Of a stretch of DNA of 64,000 nucleotides, positions 32,711 to 40,902 are shown one piece after another. The position numbers and the translations under genes are program-made. Within the stretch, counting starts at the first letter, position 1. Each line of letters starts with the position of its first letter. Location of the stretch: assembly GCA_016285075.1 (NCBI GenBank), contig JAEEQB010000018.1, positions 1 through 64,000 of the forward strand. The letters are read 5' to 3'. The notes under the pieces are model-generated. The model was not told the origin of the DNA, did not search any database, and worked only from the letters and a program-made list of their open reading frames with translations. This DNA comes from Prevotella sp. (GTDB lineage: Bacteria; Bacteroidota; Bacteroidia; Bacteroidales; Bacteroidaceae).

Positions 32711-34214
32711 GATGTTTCACATCGAGCCTGCTCACGCTCGGCAATTCAATCAAGCTTGATTGCTCTCGCTTCGCTCGGCTTTGCCGCTTGGCTTGTCCAA
32801 GAACCGCAGCCTTCAGTATTTGCTCCAGCGTAACGTCTGGATTGGTTTCTCCAAACACGTCTTTCTTCAGCTTGAGCTTGCGATGCTGGACGGCAGAGAT
32901 GGTGATGCAGTAGATGTTGCCGATGGTGCGGTTGCTGAGGCCAAGGCGGGTGAGGAGGCACAGGCGGATATCGTCTTCCGTCATATTGGGGAACTGCTCA
33001 CGGAGGTTGGCAAAGCGGTTGTTGTCGATGGCGTTGAGCGTACGTTCTATCTCGCTCCATTCATGGGGACCGAGATAGATGAGTGAATCGCCGCTTTGGT
33101 TGAGTTTCTTCATCACCTCCGTCCGTTCAAGGATGAAGTTCTGTAGGAACGTCACCACTTCGTTGGCCTGATGCAAGAGGGTTGTCTGATGCTCTGCTGC
33201 CTGCTGGAGCTGGCGTTTTTCCTGACGTTGTGCCCGCATCCTGTAGCGAACCGTCAGCACCAATGCCAAGATGACCACCATCGCAGCTATGATTGTCATA
33301 AGAAATGTACGTGCGTACATCTTTGAGCGGTATTCTAATTGCTGGTTATCCATCTCCTGACGCAGCGTCTCCTGATAGTACTGATCTTTCTGTTCGAGAG
33401 CCTTATAGTAGAAGTCCTCCACTTGTTCGAAGGCATCATCGATGTCATCCTCCACCTTCGTGGCGCCCATCCGTCGGAGTGCAATCTTGGCAAGGCTACT
33501 TTGCACAATATAGGCCAGATGCACATCCTCGCCAGGCTCAATCTGCCGATAGACAGTCTCTGCCGAGTCGAGCATGTTGAGGCTGAGGTAACTGCGAGCC
33601 AGCACTTGAAGGGTGCCAGGCAGCAGATTGGCAAGCTCCTCTGTGTCATCCCCCGAAGGAGGGAGGAGAGATTCAGCCTGATGAGCGTAGTCGAGTGCTT
33701 GACGGTAGTCTTCCTTTGCCCAAGCGATGTTTGCAAGGCTGGTTAGCGTTTGACACATCAAGTCAGTCATACGGTTTTTCTTTGCGATATCGTATGCACG
33801 ATTGGTGAAATCGAGTGCTTCGTCGTAAGATTCCTCTTTGGCGTATGCCACCTGTGCAGCATAAGTGCCTGCATAGTCGAGTAGAATAACCTTATTGCGC
33901 TCATCATCAGGATGCTGTTCATAGGTGGTTAGGGCTTTCTTCATCAGTTGCAATGCTTCCTCAGGGTTGCTTTGCGATAATGCTTCCGCCAATCGCTGGT
34001 ACGCGATATAACAAGTGTGCCAATCCTCTGACTCTTCCGATATTCTTATGGCCTTTCGTAACAGAGTCTCGCCCTGACGGATGCTATCGTTGGCCAAAGC
34101 AGCCTCAGCTTCCTCCAGACAACGTGCTGCCGTCTGTGAATCCAGCTGTTGGTGGTGACTGCAAGCAACCATCAGAACGCCTATAATAAATATGTGTAAT
34201 GCTCTTGTAACCAT
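32691..34214 (-). CDS. TPR-transmembrane-HTH lipoprotein regulator
   Basis: 507 aa from the ATG at 34214. The lipoprotein signal is IFIIGVLMVACS. Residues about 20-270 are helical TPR-like pairs (CYIAYQRLAEALSQSNPEEA, ALDYAHQAESLLPPS). A transmembrane segment follows at about 305-325 (TFLMTIIAAMVVILALVLTV), then a coiled coil (RQEKRQLQQAAEHQTTL). The C-terminal ~90 residues contain an HTH-like part: DDIRLCLLTRLGLSNRTIGN followed by IYCITISAVQHRKLKLKKDV. This layout is common in Bacteroidales and is thought to pass envelope signals to DNA. It heads the unit with the three surface proteins and may control them. Its stop codon lies in a heptamer repeat. Confidence 0.78.
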   Translation of the reverse strand: MVTRALHIFIIGVLMVACSHHQQLDSQTAARCLEEAEAALANDSIRQGETLLRKAIRISEESEDWHTCYIAYQRLAEALSQSNPEEALQLMKKALTTYEQHPDDERNKVILLDYAGTYAAQVAYAKEESYDEALDFTNRAYDIAKKNRMTDLMCQTLTSLANIAWAKEDYRQALDYAHQAESLLPPSGDDTEELANLLPGTLQVLARSYLSLNMLDSAETVYRQIEPGEDVHLAYIVQSSLAKIALRRMGATKVEDDIDDAFEQVEDFYYKALEQKDQYYQETLRQEMDNQQLEYRSKMYARTFLMTIIAAMVVILALVLTVRYRMRAQRQEKRQLQQAAEHQTTLLHQANEVVTFLQNFILERTEVMKKLNQSGDSLIYLGPHEWSEIERTLNAIDNNRFANLREQFPNMTEDDIRLCLLTRLGLSNRTIGNIYCITISAVQHRKLKLKKDVFGETNPDVTLEQILKAAVLGQAKRQSRAKREQSSLIELPSVSRLDVKHQVISDK

Positions 34215-34244
34215 AGCAACCGGGTTTTCGTTATTTCTCGGTTG

Positions 34245-34252
34245 CAAAGTTA
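34245..34252 (-). promoter_or_regulatory. -7 box of the regulator/surface-protein unit
   Basis: Minus-strand TAACTTTG, 30 bases upstream of the regulator start. It is the only promoter-like box I see ahead of the four genes reaching to 22590. No good -33 TTTG accompanies it. Confidence 0.55.
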
Positions 34253-34408
34253 CGACATTATTTCGAAAGTTGTATCACTTGCCTATGGAAAATATGCAAA
34301 AAGGCAAGAGTTGGAAACTCTTACAAATCAATGGATTATGAAATGGCATGCGCTTCACCCTATGGAAAACTTCCTGTGAAGGTATGGAAAGAGGAGGCAC
34401 AGCATCAC

Positions 34409-35443
34409 CTACTGCTCAGAGAAGAGCACCTGTATGAGGGTCTGGCCTACGGCCTGGAGAGTGTGGCGGTCTATGTGCTGCATGTTGTCGTTGACGGTGT
34501 GCCACGTGGGACCAAAGGAGCTGGCCTCGCAGTCGGGATAGTAGGGAATGATGTCGATACAGGGAATCTTTGCCTTCTGGTTGACGGGCAGGTGGTCGTC
34601 GGTGATGTTGTTGCCCTCGTCCTTGGGAAAGAAACTGGCGAAGCCTGCCACGCGGGCTGCGTCCCATACCTTGCGTACCACCTTGGGAGCATAGTAGAGC
34701 GACACACCCTCCTGATAGAAGCGGGCGCCCTCGCCCCCAACCATGTCGAGAAGGATGCCATAGCGGTAGGTTGACGTCGACGTCGACGTTGACGTCAACT
34801 GTTGGGCGTATTGCTCAGCCCAATATTGAGAGCCGAGTGCCCAGGTGTCGCCGTCGCTGCCTGCGGTCTCTGCCCACTGGGGCGTGCCCCAGTCCTCAGC
34901 ATCGAAGCAGACGAAATCTATTCCAAGTTTCAACCCAGAAATCAGCCTTGCTATCTCAAGCATCACGGCAACGCCGCTGGCACCGTCGTTGGCAGCCATC
35001 ACGGGTTTGTGGTGGTTGGATGAGTCGGGGTCGTTGTCAGCCCAGGGACGGCTGTCCCAGTGGGCGCAGAGCAGGATGCGGTCTGTCGCCTCTGGACGGT
35101 AGGTTGCAATGATGTTGGTGCTCTGCAACGGTGTGCCGTCGTAGCCCTTGAGTGTGGCTTTCTGCGTAGTGACGGTCAGCCCGTACTGCTGGAACTTCTG
35201 GATGATCCACTGCTCGCATTGGTCGTGGGCAGCACTGTTCATGGTGCGTGGCCCGAACTGGCACTGCTGCTCACAGAACAGATAGGCCGAGTCGGCCACG
35301 AACGTAGGACCAACAGGCTGCTGTGCTGCCTCGTTGGCCGAACTGCTCTTGGTGTTGCCACAATTTAAAAGTAAAAAGGTGAAAAATAGCGGCACTATGT
35401 GCCTAAATGATAAATGATAAATGATAAATGATAAACCTCTCAT
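34409..35443 (-). CDS. M28-family zinc peptidase / glutaminyl-cyclase-like lipoprotein
   Basis: 344 aa from the ATG at 35443; another ATG lies at 35482, but the nearer one gives a more normal lipoprotein signal ending in FLLLNC (Cys28). Zinc-site residues of the M28 fold are visible: CAHWDSRPWADND (His128), ANDGASGVA (Asp153), DAEDWGTPQW (Glu183-Asp184), and a late His in PTWHTVNDN. The DWGTPQW region is typical of the branch that includes bacterial glutaminyl cyclases, so cyclisation of N-terminal Gln is an alternative to aminopeptidase activity. Two repeats lie within: a heptamer tract in the signal peptide (35404-35435) and a palindromic TSTSTST-coding tract (34771-34800). Confidence 0.85.
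   Translation of the reverse strand: MRGLSFIIYHLSFRHIVPLFFTFLLLNCGNTKSSSANEAAQQPVGPTFVADSAYLFCEQQCQFGPRTMNSAAHDQCEQWIIQKFQQYGLTVTTQKATLKGYDGTPLQSTNIIATYRPEATDRILLCAHWDSRPWADNDPDSSNHHKPVMAANDGASGVAVMLEIARLISGLKLGIDFVCFDAEDWGTPQWAETAGSDGDTWALGSQYWAEQYAQQLTSTSTSTSTYRYGILLDMVGGEGARFYQEGVSLYYAPKVVRKVWDAARVAGFASFFPKDEGNNITDDHLPVNQKAKIPCIDIIPYYPDCEASSFGPTWHTVNDNMQHIDRHTLQAVGQTLIQVLFSEQ
34771..34800. repeat. palindromic GACGTC-rich repeat in the M28 gene
   Basis: GTTGACGTCGACGTC followed by GACGTTGACGTCAAC makes a 30-base, almost fully self-complementary tract. It encodes the stretch LTSTSTSTST. Unit size is 6, so copy changes stay in frame. Confidence 0.85.
35404..35435. repeat. heptamer repeat (TAAATGA)x4.6 in the M28 signal-peptide region
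   Basis: Four TAAATGA units plus TAAA (TTTATCA on the coding strand), encoding GLSFIIYHLSF right after the start codon. A change of one unit would shift the frame between the start and the mature protein. Confidence 0.85.
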
Positions 35444-35518
35444 CCATCCTTTATCACTCCATACTTTATTGATCGTTTTCATAATTTCTTAATTTCTTTG
35501 TTTTTGACGGCGTAGCCA

Positions 35519-35625
35519 ATTATCATTTATCATTTAGGGCTTTAGCCCGCAATGGCGCAGCCTTAATTATCATTTATCAATTATCATTTATCATTTAGGC
35601 CTGCGGCCGCTGGCCGCTGGCCGCC
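35519..35625. repeat. compound spacer repeat (TTTATCA heptamers plus GGCCGC-rich end)
   Basis: Several TTATCATT runs alternate with short GC-rich bits and end in CGGCCGCTGGCCGCTGGCCG, which forms the last codons and stop of the C26-M19 gene. Nearly the same motif (GGCCTGCGGCCTAAATGATA) follows ftsZ at 62245, so this is a dispersed element. Confidence 0.75.
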
Positions 35626-37439
35626 TGCACTTGCTTCATGACGCGGAGGAAGTTTCCACCCCAGATCTTCTGGATGTCTCGTTCGCAGTAGTGGCGGGCA
35701 AGGAGTTGACGGGTGAAATTGATAAGTTCGGAAGAGTCGGCCAATCCCGGCACACCGCCGTCACCATCAAAGTCCGTACCTATACCCACATGGTCAATGC
35801 CCATCACCTTGATGGCGTGCTCCAGGTGTGCCATAGCGTCGACAATAGAGGCTCCACCGTCTTTGCGCAGGAAACCGTCGTAGAGTGTAACCTGCATCAC
35901 ACCTCCCTTGGCAGCAAGGGCACGCATCTGCTCATCGGTGAGGTTGCGTGGATGGTCGCACAGCGAACGGCAACTGGAGTGGCTGCACACGATGGGTGTG
36001 CTGCTGATGCTGAGTGCATCGTAGAAGCTCTTCTCTGAGGCGTGGCTCAGGTCGACCATCATGCCTAAGCGGTTCATCTCGCCGATGACCTGCTCGCCAA
36101 AGCTGCTCACCCCGTTGTGGGTATGACTGCCTCGGGCAGAGTCACAGATGTCGTTGTCGCCATTATGGCAGAGGGTCATGTAGACCACTCCCCGCTGGGC
36201 AAAATGCTGTAGTTGCCGGAGGTCTCCACCCAGTGCCAGGCCATTTTCTATGCCCAGCATTATTGACTTCAAACCGTGGCGTTTGTTGTCGTAGAGGTCG
36301 TCAGGGGTCTGGGCCAGACTGAGGTACTGATAGTTCTGATGGACAATCTCCTCGATCTTGTCGAATATCAGGTCAGCATACTCCGTTGGGCCTTTCACAT
36401 CGAAGGACACCTTTGACGGGAATGACTCTCCCTCCTTGGGTTGAGGCAGATAGGCCACCATGATGGTAGCATCCAGACGTCCTTCCGTCATCTTGTGCAG
36501 GTCGACAAGTATACGCGGGTCGCGCTGGTCGAAATGTATGCCCTGAGGGAAGAACATGGGAGTGTCGCAGTGGGTGTCGAGGGTCAGCACGCGGTTGTGC
36601 ACCTCATGAGCCTGACGATAGGCATTGGCCTCTCCTACGAGCCATTGGAACAAGGGCTGTCCCTCAGCCATGCACTCTGGATGCCACTGCACACCGAGAA
36701 TGCTTTTGTATTCAGTACTCTCTATTGCCTCAACGACACCGTCAAGAGCCGTTGCCGTGACACGGAACTTGCTGCCAGGATTGCTGACGGCTTGATGGTG
36801 GAAGGAGTTGACATGAATTGTCAATTGAGAACCGAGGACTGACAATGGCTGCGTCTTCACATAACTGTTTTGGAGGGAAGAGGGTTGCTGCGCATAAATC
36901 CTGGCAAGGACACTATCCTTTTCTACCCTGACGGTATGGGTGGGTTCGGAACGCTCGGCATCCTGTGAATGCTTGATGAGTGGCAACGGCCCACTTGTCA
37001 ACAAGGAGAGGTCCTGCGCCACAGCTCCTCCTAGAGCGCAAGCCAGGGTCTGAATGCCACGGCAGATGCCAAGGATGGGCATTTGGCGGTTATAGGCCAG
37101 ACGGGTGATGAGCAATTCGGGCAGGTCACGTTCGCTGTTGATGCCCCGAAGCTGGGGAGCAGGCTCTTCGCCGCTGAAGAGCGGATTGATATCGGCACCG
37201 CCGCTGAGAACAAGTGCATCAATGCGGTCGAGCGTGTTGAGCAACACATTCTTGTCGGTACAGGGTGGTATGATCAGTGGGACACCGCCTGCCTGGACAA
37301 CCGACTTATAATAGCCTTGCCCCAGTGTGGAGGCTACTCCCTCATAGTTGCCAGTAATGCCAATGACAGGCCTGTGCTCTGCAGAGGGGAACTGTGCATA
37401 GATGTTGTCCAGTTGCTCTTTTAAGTCAAATCTGTTCAT
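35595..37439 (-). CDS. fusion hydrolase: C26 glutamine amidotransferase-like + M19 dipeptidase
   Basis: 614 aa. Residues 1-~275 are a class I glutamine amidotransferase-like domain of the C26 gamma-glutamyl hydrolase type: LSGGADINP, nucleophile Cys126 in LGICRGIQ, and His-Glu in VQWHPE. Residues ~290-605 are an M19 membrane-dipeptidase-like barrel: metal site TLDTHCDTP, then DLSHASEKSF, CSHSSCRSLCDHPRN and GIGTDFDGDGG. The C26 family cleaves gamma-glutamyl bonds and M19 cleaves dipeptides, so the fusion suggests stepwise degradation of gamma-glutamyl peptides or peptidoglycan peptides. No signal peptide is seen. The last residues (SGQRPQA) come from a spacer repeat. It follows an Lrp gene by 32 bases. 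Confidence 0.88.
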   Translation of the reverse strand: MNRFDLKEQLDNIYAQFPSAEHRPVIGITGNYEGVASTLGQGYYKSVVQAGGVPLIIPPCTDKNVLLNTLDRIDALVLSGGADINPLFSGEEPAPQLRGINSERDLPELLITRLAYNRQMPILGICRGIQTLACALGGAVAQDLSLLTSGPLPLIKHSQDAERSEPTHTVRVEKDSVLARIYAQQPSSLQNSYVKTQPLSVLGSQLTIHVNSFHHQAVSNPGSKFRVTATALDGVVEAIESTEYKSILGVQWHPECMAEGQPLFQWLVGEANAYRQAHEVHNRVLTLDTHCDTPMFFPQGIHFDQRDPRILVDLHKMTEGRLDATIMVAYLPQPKEGESFPSKVSFDVKGPTEYADLIFDKIEEIVHQNYQYLSLAQTPDDLYDNKRHGLKSIMLGIENGLALGGDLRQLQHFAQRGVVYMTLCHNGDNDICDSARGSHTHNGVSSFGEQVIGEMNRLGMMVDLSHASEKSFYDALSISSTPIVCSHSSCRSLCDHPRNLTDEQMRALAAKGGVMQVTLYDGFLRKDGGASIVDAMAHLEHAIKVMGIDHVGIGTDFDGDGGVPGLADSSELINFTRQLLARHYCERDIQKIWGGNFLRVMKQVQAASGQRPQA

Positions 37440-37471
37440 GAAAAGACTGTTTAGGTAATAGGCCTTGGTGT

Positions 37472-37939
37472 CTATTCTTCATCGATTGAAACAGGTATTT
37501 CGCGTTTCAGGCTTTGTTCCAGGGAGATGAGCGTCTCTGTGGCCACCACGCCATGGATCCCCTGCAGACGTCCGTTAAGCAGTTCCATCAGCTGTTCGTT
37601 GTCACGGGCATAGAGCTTCACCAGCATGGTGTAGGGACCCGTTGTGAAGTGGCACTCCACCACCTCGGGGATATGCTGCAGCTCTTCCACCACATTCTTG
37701 TACATCGAACCCTTCTCCAGGTTAATGCCTACATAGGTACAGGTGGAGTAGCCCAGGCTTTTGGGGTTGACATCGAATCCGCTGCCGGTGATGACATCAG
37801 CTTCAATAAGATGCTGCACACGCTGGTGGATGGCAGCTCGCGAGACACCACACTCTGCTGCTACATCCTTGAAGGGAATACGTGCGTTCTTTGATAGAAT
37901 GCTCAGGATTTTCCGGTCTAATCTGTCAATTTTTTCCAT
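37472..37939 (-). CDS. Lrp/AsnC-family transcriptional regulator
   Basis: 155 aa from the ATG at 37939 (MEKIDRLDRKIL). Residues 1-60 form the winged HTH (NARIPFKDVAAECGVSRAAIHQRVQHLI). Residues 65-145 form the ligand-sensing RAM domain (TCTYVGINLEKGSMYKNVVE, HFTTGPYTMLVKLYARD). Such proteins sense amino acids and act as dimers to octamers. It is first in a minus-strand run with the C26-M19 hydrolase and then the M28 peptidase, so control of peptide or amino-acid use is likely. Confidence 0.92.
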   Translation of the reverse strand: MEKIDRLDRKILSILSKNARIPFKDVAAECGVSRAAIHQRVQHLIEADVITGSGFDVNPKSLGYSTCTYVGINLEKGSMYKNVVEELQHIPEVVECHFTTGPYTMLVKLYARDNEQLMELLNGRLQGIHGVVATETLISLEQSLKREIPVSIDEE

Positions 37940-37969
37940 GATTACGTGATTTATGTTGCAATTTGTCAG

Positions 37970-37977
37970 CAAAAGTA
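37970..37977 (-). promoter_or_regulatory. -7 box of the Lrp gene
   Basis: Minus-strand TACTTTTG, 30 bases upstream of the start. A weak TTG (37998-38000) sits 20 bases further on. Confidence 0.55.
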
Positions 37978-38013
37978 ACACTTTTTGTTGAATTGAGCAA
38001 CTATTTCTCAAGA

Positions 38014-38059
38014 AAAAACAAAAAAGTGTGCCACTTTTATTACTTTCTGTGGCACACTT
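38014..38059 (-). terminator. intrinsic terminator of the FKBP operon
   Basis: On the minus strand AAGTGTGCCAC pairs perfectly with GTGGCACACTT (11 bp, 14-base loop) and is followed by a run of six or more T. It begins 28 bases after the last FKBP stop codon. Confidence 0.88.
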
Positions 38060-38087
38060 GGCTTAGCTTTGGTTCCAAAGCTTTGTC

Positions 38088-39068
38088 TTACTTCTTCTTG
38101 CCTGTTTTCTTTGCCGGCTTCTTTTCTGCAGCTGCGGGTTGTGCAGGCTCTTCTGTCTTGGGCTTATCGATGCCTATCAGCTCAACATCGAAAATCAATG
38201 CGCTGTAGGGTTTGATCTGTCCGGCATTGCGTTCGCCATAGGCCAGCTGATAGGGAATGAACAGCTGCCACTTCGAACCGACAGGCATCATAGTCAGCGC
38301 TTCCGTCCATCCCTTGATGACCTGGCTGGGCAGGAATTCGGTTGGTTTGTCACCATGCTTGCGGGAAGAGTCGAACACCGTACCGTCAATCAGCCTTCCC
38401 TCGTAGTGCACCTGCACCTTGTCGGTCATCTGAGGCACTTCTCCTTCACCCTTCACCAACACCTTGTACTGCAGGCCGCTGGCTGTGGTGATGACACTGT
38501 CCTTCTTGGCGTTCTCGGCCAGGAACTTCTGTCCGGCTTCGCGGTTAGGACCGAAGAGACGCTCCTCCTTGATCTTCTTGTCGGCAGCTTCCTTCTCCTT
38601 GAAGTAAGCCTCGGCATCCTTGTACTTGAAGTGGGTGCTGTCGTTGGCCAGTGCATCTGTGAAACCACGGAACAACACGCTGGTCAGGATGGTATCGGGT
38701 GAAGAGGTGAACTCCTCCACCATGCTGGGCACCATACGAGAGTTCAACTGGTCGGCTATCTGCATACCTGCGATGTAGGCCTTCATCTGCGGATTCTGAT
38801 CGGCTTTGACAGCTTCCTGTAATCCACGTACGAAGTCGGCCATGTAGGCTGTGTCCACATGCTGTTGCTGAACAAGATAGGGGATGAGTCCGTTGGTGAG
38901 CATCATGCCAGCAGCATAGCTCACGGAGTCAGAACTGGTCTTCAGCTCTATGGGCTGGGGAGCAGCCGTCTCGGTCTTCACCACCTTTTTATTCTTCTTG
39001 GCAGCGTCGGCTGTATTCAAAGAAGCACCCGCCACAAGGGCGAGTGCTATAATCAATGACTTCTTCAT
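38088..39068 (-). CDS. secreted FKBP-type peptidyl-prolyl isomerase
   Basis: 326 aa, third of three tandem FKBP genes. A signal peptide is at 1-22. A helical FKBP_N dimerisation region covers about 45-190 ([19 protein letters not shown]). The isomerase domain covers about 205-302, with [28 protein letters not shown] and [21 protein letters not shown] Lys/Ala/Pro-rich tail ([12 protein letters not shown]) follows. The role is folding of proteins in the periplasm, as for FkpA. Signal peptide without a lipobox, so probably soluble, unlike its neighbour. Confidence 0.9.
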   Translation of the reverse strand: MKKSLIIALALVAGASLNTADAAKKNKKVVKTETAAPQPIELKTSSDSVSYAAGMMLTNGLIPYLVQQQHVDTAYMADFVRGLQEAVKADQNPQMKAYIAGMQIADQLNSRMVPSMVEEFTSSPDTILTSVLFRGFTDALANDSTHFKYKDAEAYFKEKEAADKKIKEERLFGPNREAGQKFLAENAKKDSVITTASGLQYKVLVKGEGEVPQMTDKVQVHYEGRLIDGTVFDSSRKHGDKPTEFLPSQVIKGWTEALTMMPVGSKWQLFIPYQLAYGERNAGQIKPYSALIFDVELIGIDKPKTEEPAQPAAAEKKPAKKTGKKK

Positions 39069-39074
39069 CTTGGC

Positions 39075-39950
39075 TTATTTAGGATTCACTTCCAGCAGTT
39101 CAATCTTGAAGATCAGTGCAGAGAAGGGCTTGATCTCACCCTGCTCACGCTCGCCATAGCCCAGCTCCTGAGGAATATAAACCTCCCATACAGAACCGGC
39201 AGGCATGTGCACCATAGCATCGGTCCAACCCTTGATGGTCTGGTTGCAGCGGAGTGTGATGGGCTCACCACGCTTGTAAGAGCTGTCAAACACTTTACCG
39301 TCGATGGTCTTACCCTCATAGTGCACCTTCACCATGGAAGAGTCGGTGGGGATAGCGCCCTTACCTTCCTTGATGACCTTGTACTGAACGCCGCTTTCCA
39401 GTGTCTTCACACCTTCCTTCTTGGCATTGTCAGCCATGAACTTCACACCCTCAGCCTTGTTGGGGCCATACTCTTTCTCCATGGAACGGGTCTTGATCTT
39501 GGTCATGAGGTTCTGGGCAATCACCTGAGCGGTGTCGTTAGTCATCAGACCACCCTTGTTGATAACGCCGCTAACGAAACCGGCCATAAAGTTCTTGAGG
39601 GAGATGTTCTGAGTAGAGTCGTTACCGAAGACCTCGTGCTCAATACCCTTCACCATCTGATTGCTGATCTGCTGACCAATCTGAATACCGGCATAGTAGG
39701 CTGCCTTCTTCTTGTTGTCGCCAGCGTTGGCACCTTCATTCAGACCCTTGATGAAGTCAGCCATGTAGGCTGTGTCAACACCCATACGGTCAACGAGATA
39801 TTCCTTCAGACCATTCGTCTGGGCCATACCGATGGCATAGCTCAGAGAGTCAACATCACTCTTCAGGTTTGCCGTCGGAGTGGAATTGCCGCAAGCGGTG
39901 AAAGCTGCGGCTGCTGTAGCCATAGCGGCTACTACCATTAACTTTTTCAT
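39075..39950 (-). CDS. FKBP-type peptidyl-prolyl isomerase lipoprotein
   Basis: 291 aa from the ATG at 39950. The lipoprotein signal is MKKLMVVAAMATAAAAFTAC. FKBP_N helices follow (SYAIGMAQTNGLKEYL, AAYYAGIQIGQQISNQ), then the isomerase domain (VHYEGKTIDGKVFDSS, NQTIKGWTDAMVHMPAGSVW, IPQELGYGEREQGEIKPFSA). It is the middle gene of the operon, 6 bases ahead of the third. Probably anchored to the envelope, acting on periplasmic or outer-membrane clients. Confidence 0.9.
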   Translation of the reverse strand: MKKLMVVAAMATAAAAFTACGNSTPTANLKSDVDSLSYAIGMAQTNGLKEYLVDRMGVDTAYMADFIKGLNEGANAGDNKKKAAYYAGIQIGQQISNQMVKGIEHEVFGNDSTQNISLKNFMAGFVSGVINKGGLMTNDTAQVIAQNLMTKIKTRSMEKEYGPNKAEGVKFMADNAKKEGVKTLESGVQYKVIKEGKGAIPTDSSMVKVHYEGKTIDGKVFDSSYKRGEPITLRCNQTIKGWTDAMVHMPAGSVWEVYIPQELGYGEREQGEIKPFSALIFKIELLEVNPK

Positions 39951-40005
39951 TTTGCTTTTTCTAAAATAATTAGTTATACTATCTTTTCTTTGCTCTCTCC
40001 ACAAA

Positions 40006-40611
40006 TCACACTACTTGTATCAGCTCCACGTCGAAGATGAGGGCTGCGAACGGTGGGATGCTGGCACCGGCACCGCCTTCGCCGTAGGCCAGACGATAAG
40101 GTATGAAGAAACGGTACTTGGCACCCTCCTGCATCAGCTGCAGGCCTTCGGTCCATCCGGCAATCACCTGCTGCAGAGGGAACGTGGCAGGCTCACCCCG
40201 CTGGATGCTGGAGTCGAATACTGTTCCGTCGATGAGGAATCCCTCGTAGTGGCACATTACTGTGTCTTTGGCGCTGGGCTTCTTGCCGTTGCCTTCCCTC
40301 AGCACCTGGTACTGCAGACCACTGGGCAGGGTGATAACACCGTCTTTCTTGGCATTCTCGGCCAGGTACTTCTCACCTGCCTCCTTGTGGACCTTGCCCT
40401 GCTCGGCACGCTGGGCGTTTATTTTCTGCTCCTGCTGAGCAAAATAATCCTGTACGATGCGCTGGGCATCAGTGTGAGATACTTTCAGTTCGTTACCTGC
40501 TATCACATCCTTGATGGCTGCGGCAAAGTCATCGATGTTCAGTTCGGCAGCACCCATTTGTGCCAACTGATGACCTATGCCTAAGCCCAAGGCGTAGCTT
40601 ACTTTATCCAT
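40006..40611 (-). CDS. FKBP-type peptidyl-prolyl isomerase, no signal peptide
   Basis: 201 aa, first gene of the operon. It starts MDKVSYALGLGIGHQLAQMG, directly in the FKBP_N region, without a leader, so it is expected to stay in the cytoplasm. The isomerase domain is complete ([56 protein letters not shown]). The three genes seem to come from duplication and then placement in different compartments. Confidence 0.9.
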   Translation of the reverse strand: MDKVSYALGLGIGHQLAQMGAAELNIDDFAAAIKDVIAGNELKVSHTDAQRIVQDYFAQQEQKINAQRAEQGKVHKEAGEKYLAENAKKDGVITLPSGLQYQVLREGNGKKPSAKDTVMCHYEGFLIDGTVFDSSIQRGEPATFPLQQVIAGWTEGLQLMQEGAKYRFFIPYRLAYGEGGAGASIPPFAALIFDVELIQVV

Positions 40612-40653
40612 GTTTTACCTTATTTATAATATAATATTTTCGAAAATCGGGCG

Positions 40654-40684
40654 CAAAGGTACTCATTTTCTTTGATTTAACAAT
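40654..40684 (-). promoter_or_regulatory. promoter of the FKBP operon
   Basis: Minus-strand TACCTTTG at 40654-40661 and ATTG at 40681-40684, spacing 19; 42 bases upstream of the first ATG. Confidence 0.65.
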
Positions 40685-40720
40685 AATAAATGCGAAAAAA
40701 ATATGCTTTTTCACATGGAT

Positions 40721-40879
40721 TTAAACTTTCTTTTGGCATTTCTCTGCCAAAGGACAGTTAGAACAGCCACAATTGCAGCCACAGTCACACTCCCTGGATG
40801 GGTGCAGCACACGCCACAACCGCCAGCCTGCATAACCCACGCAGGCACCGACAATCAGCCATACAATAATTTCTTCCAA
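40721..40879 (-). CDS. FeoB-associated Cys-rich small membrane protein
   Basis: About 52 aa, start probably the TTG at 40879, 23 bases after the FeoAB stop. One membrane helix (IIVWLIVGACVGYAGWRLW) is followed by HPSRECDCGCNCGCSNCPLA and EKCQKKV, with six closely spaced cysteines. This matches the small Cys-rich proteins often encoded next to feoB (PF12669 type). They are thought to help iron delivery or the assembly of the transporter. Position and composition make the call fairly safe; the exact start is less so. Confidence 0.8.
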   Translation of the reverse strand: MEEIIVWLIVGACVGYAGWRLWRVLHPSRECDCGCNCGCSNCPLAEKCQKKV

Positions 40880-40902
40880 GGGCAGATGATATAAGAGTGT
40901 GA

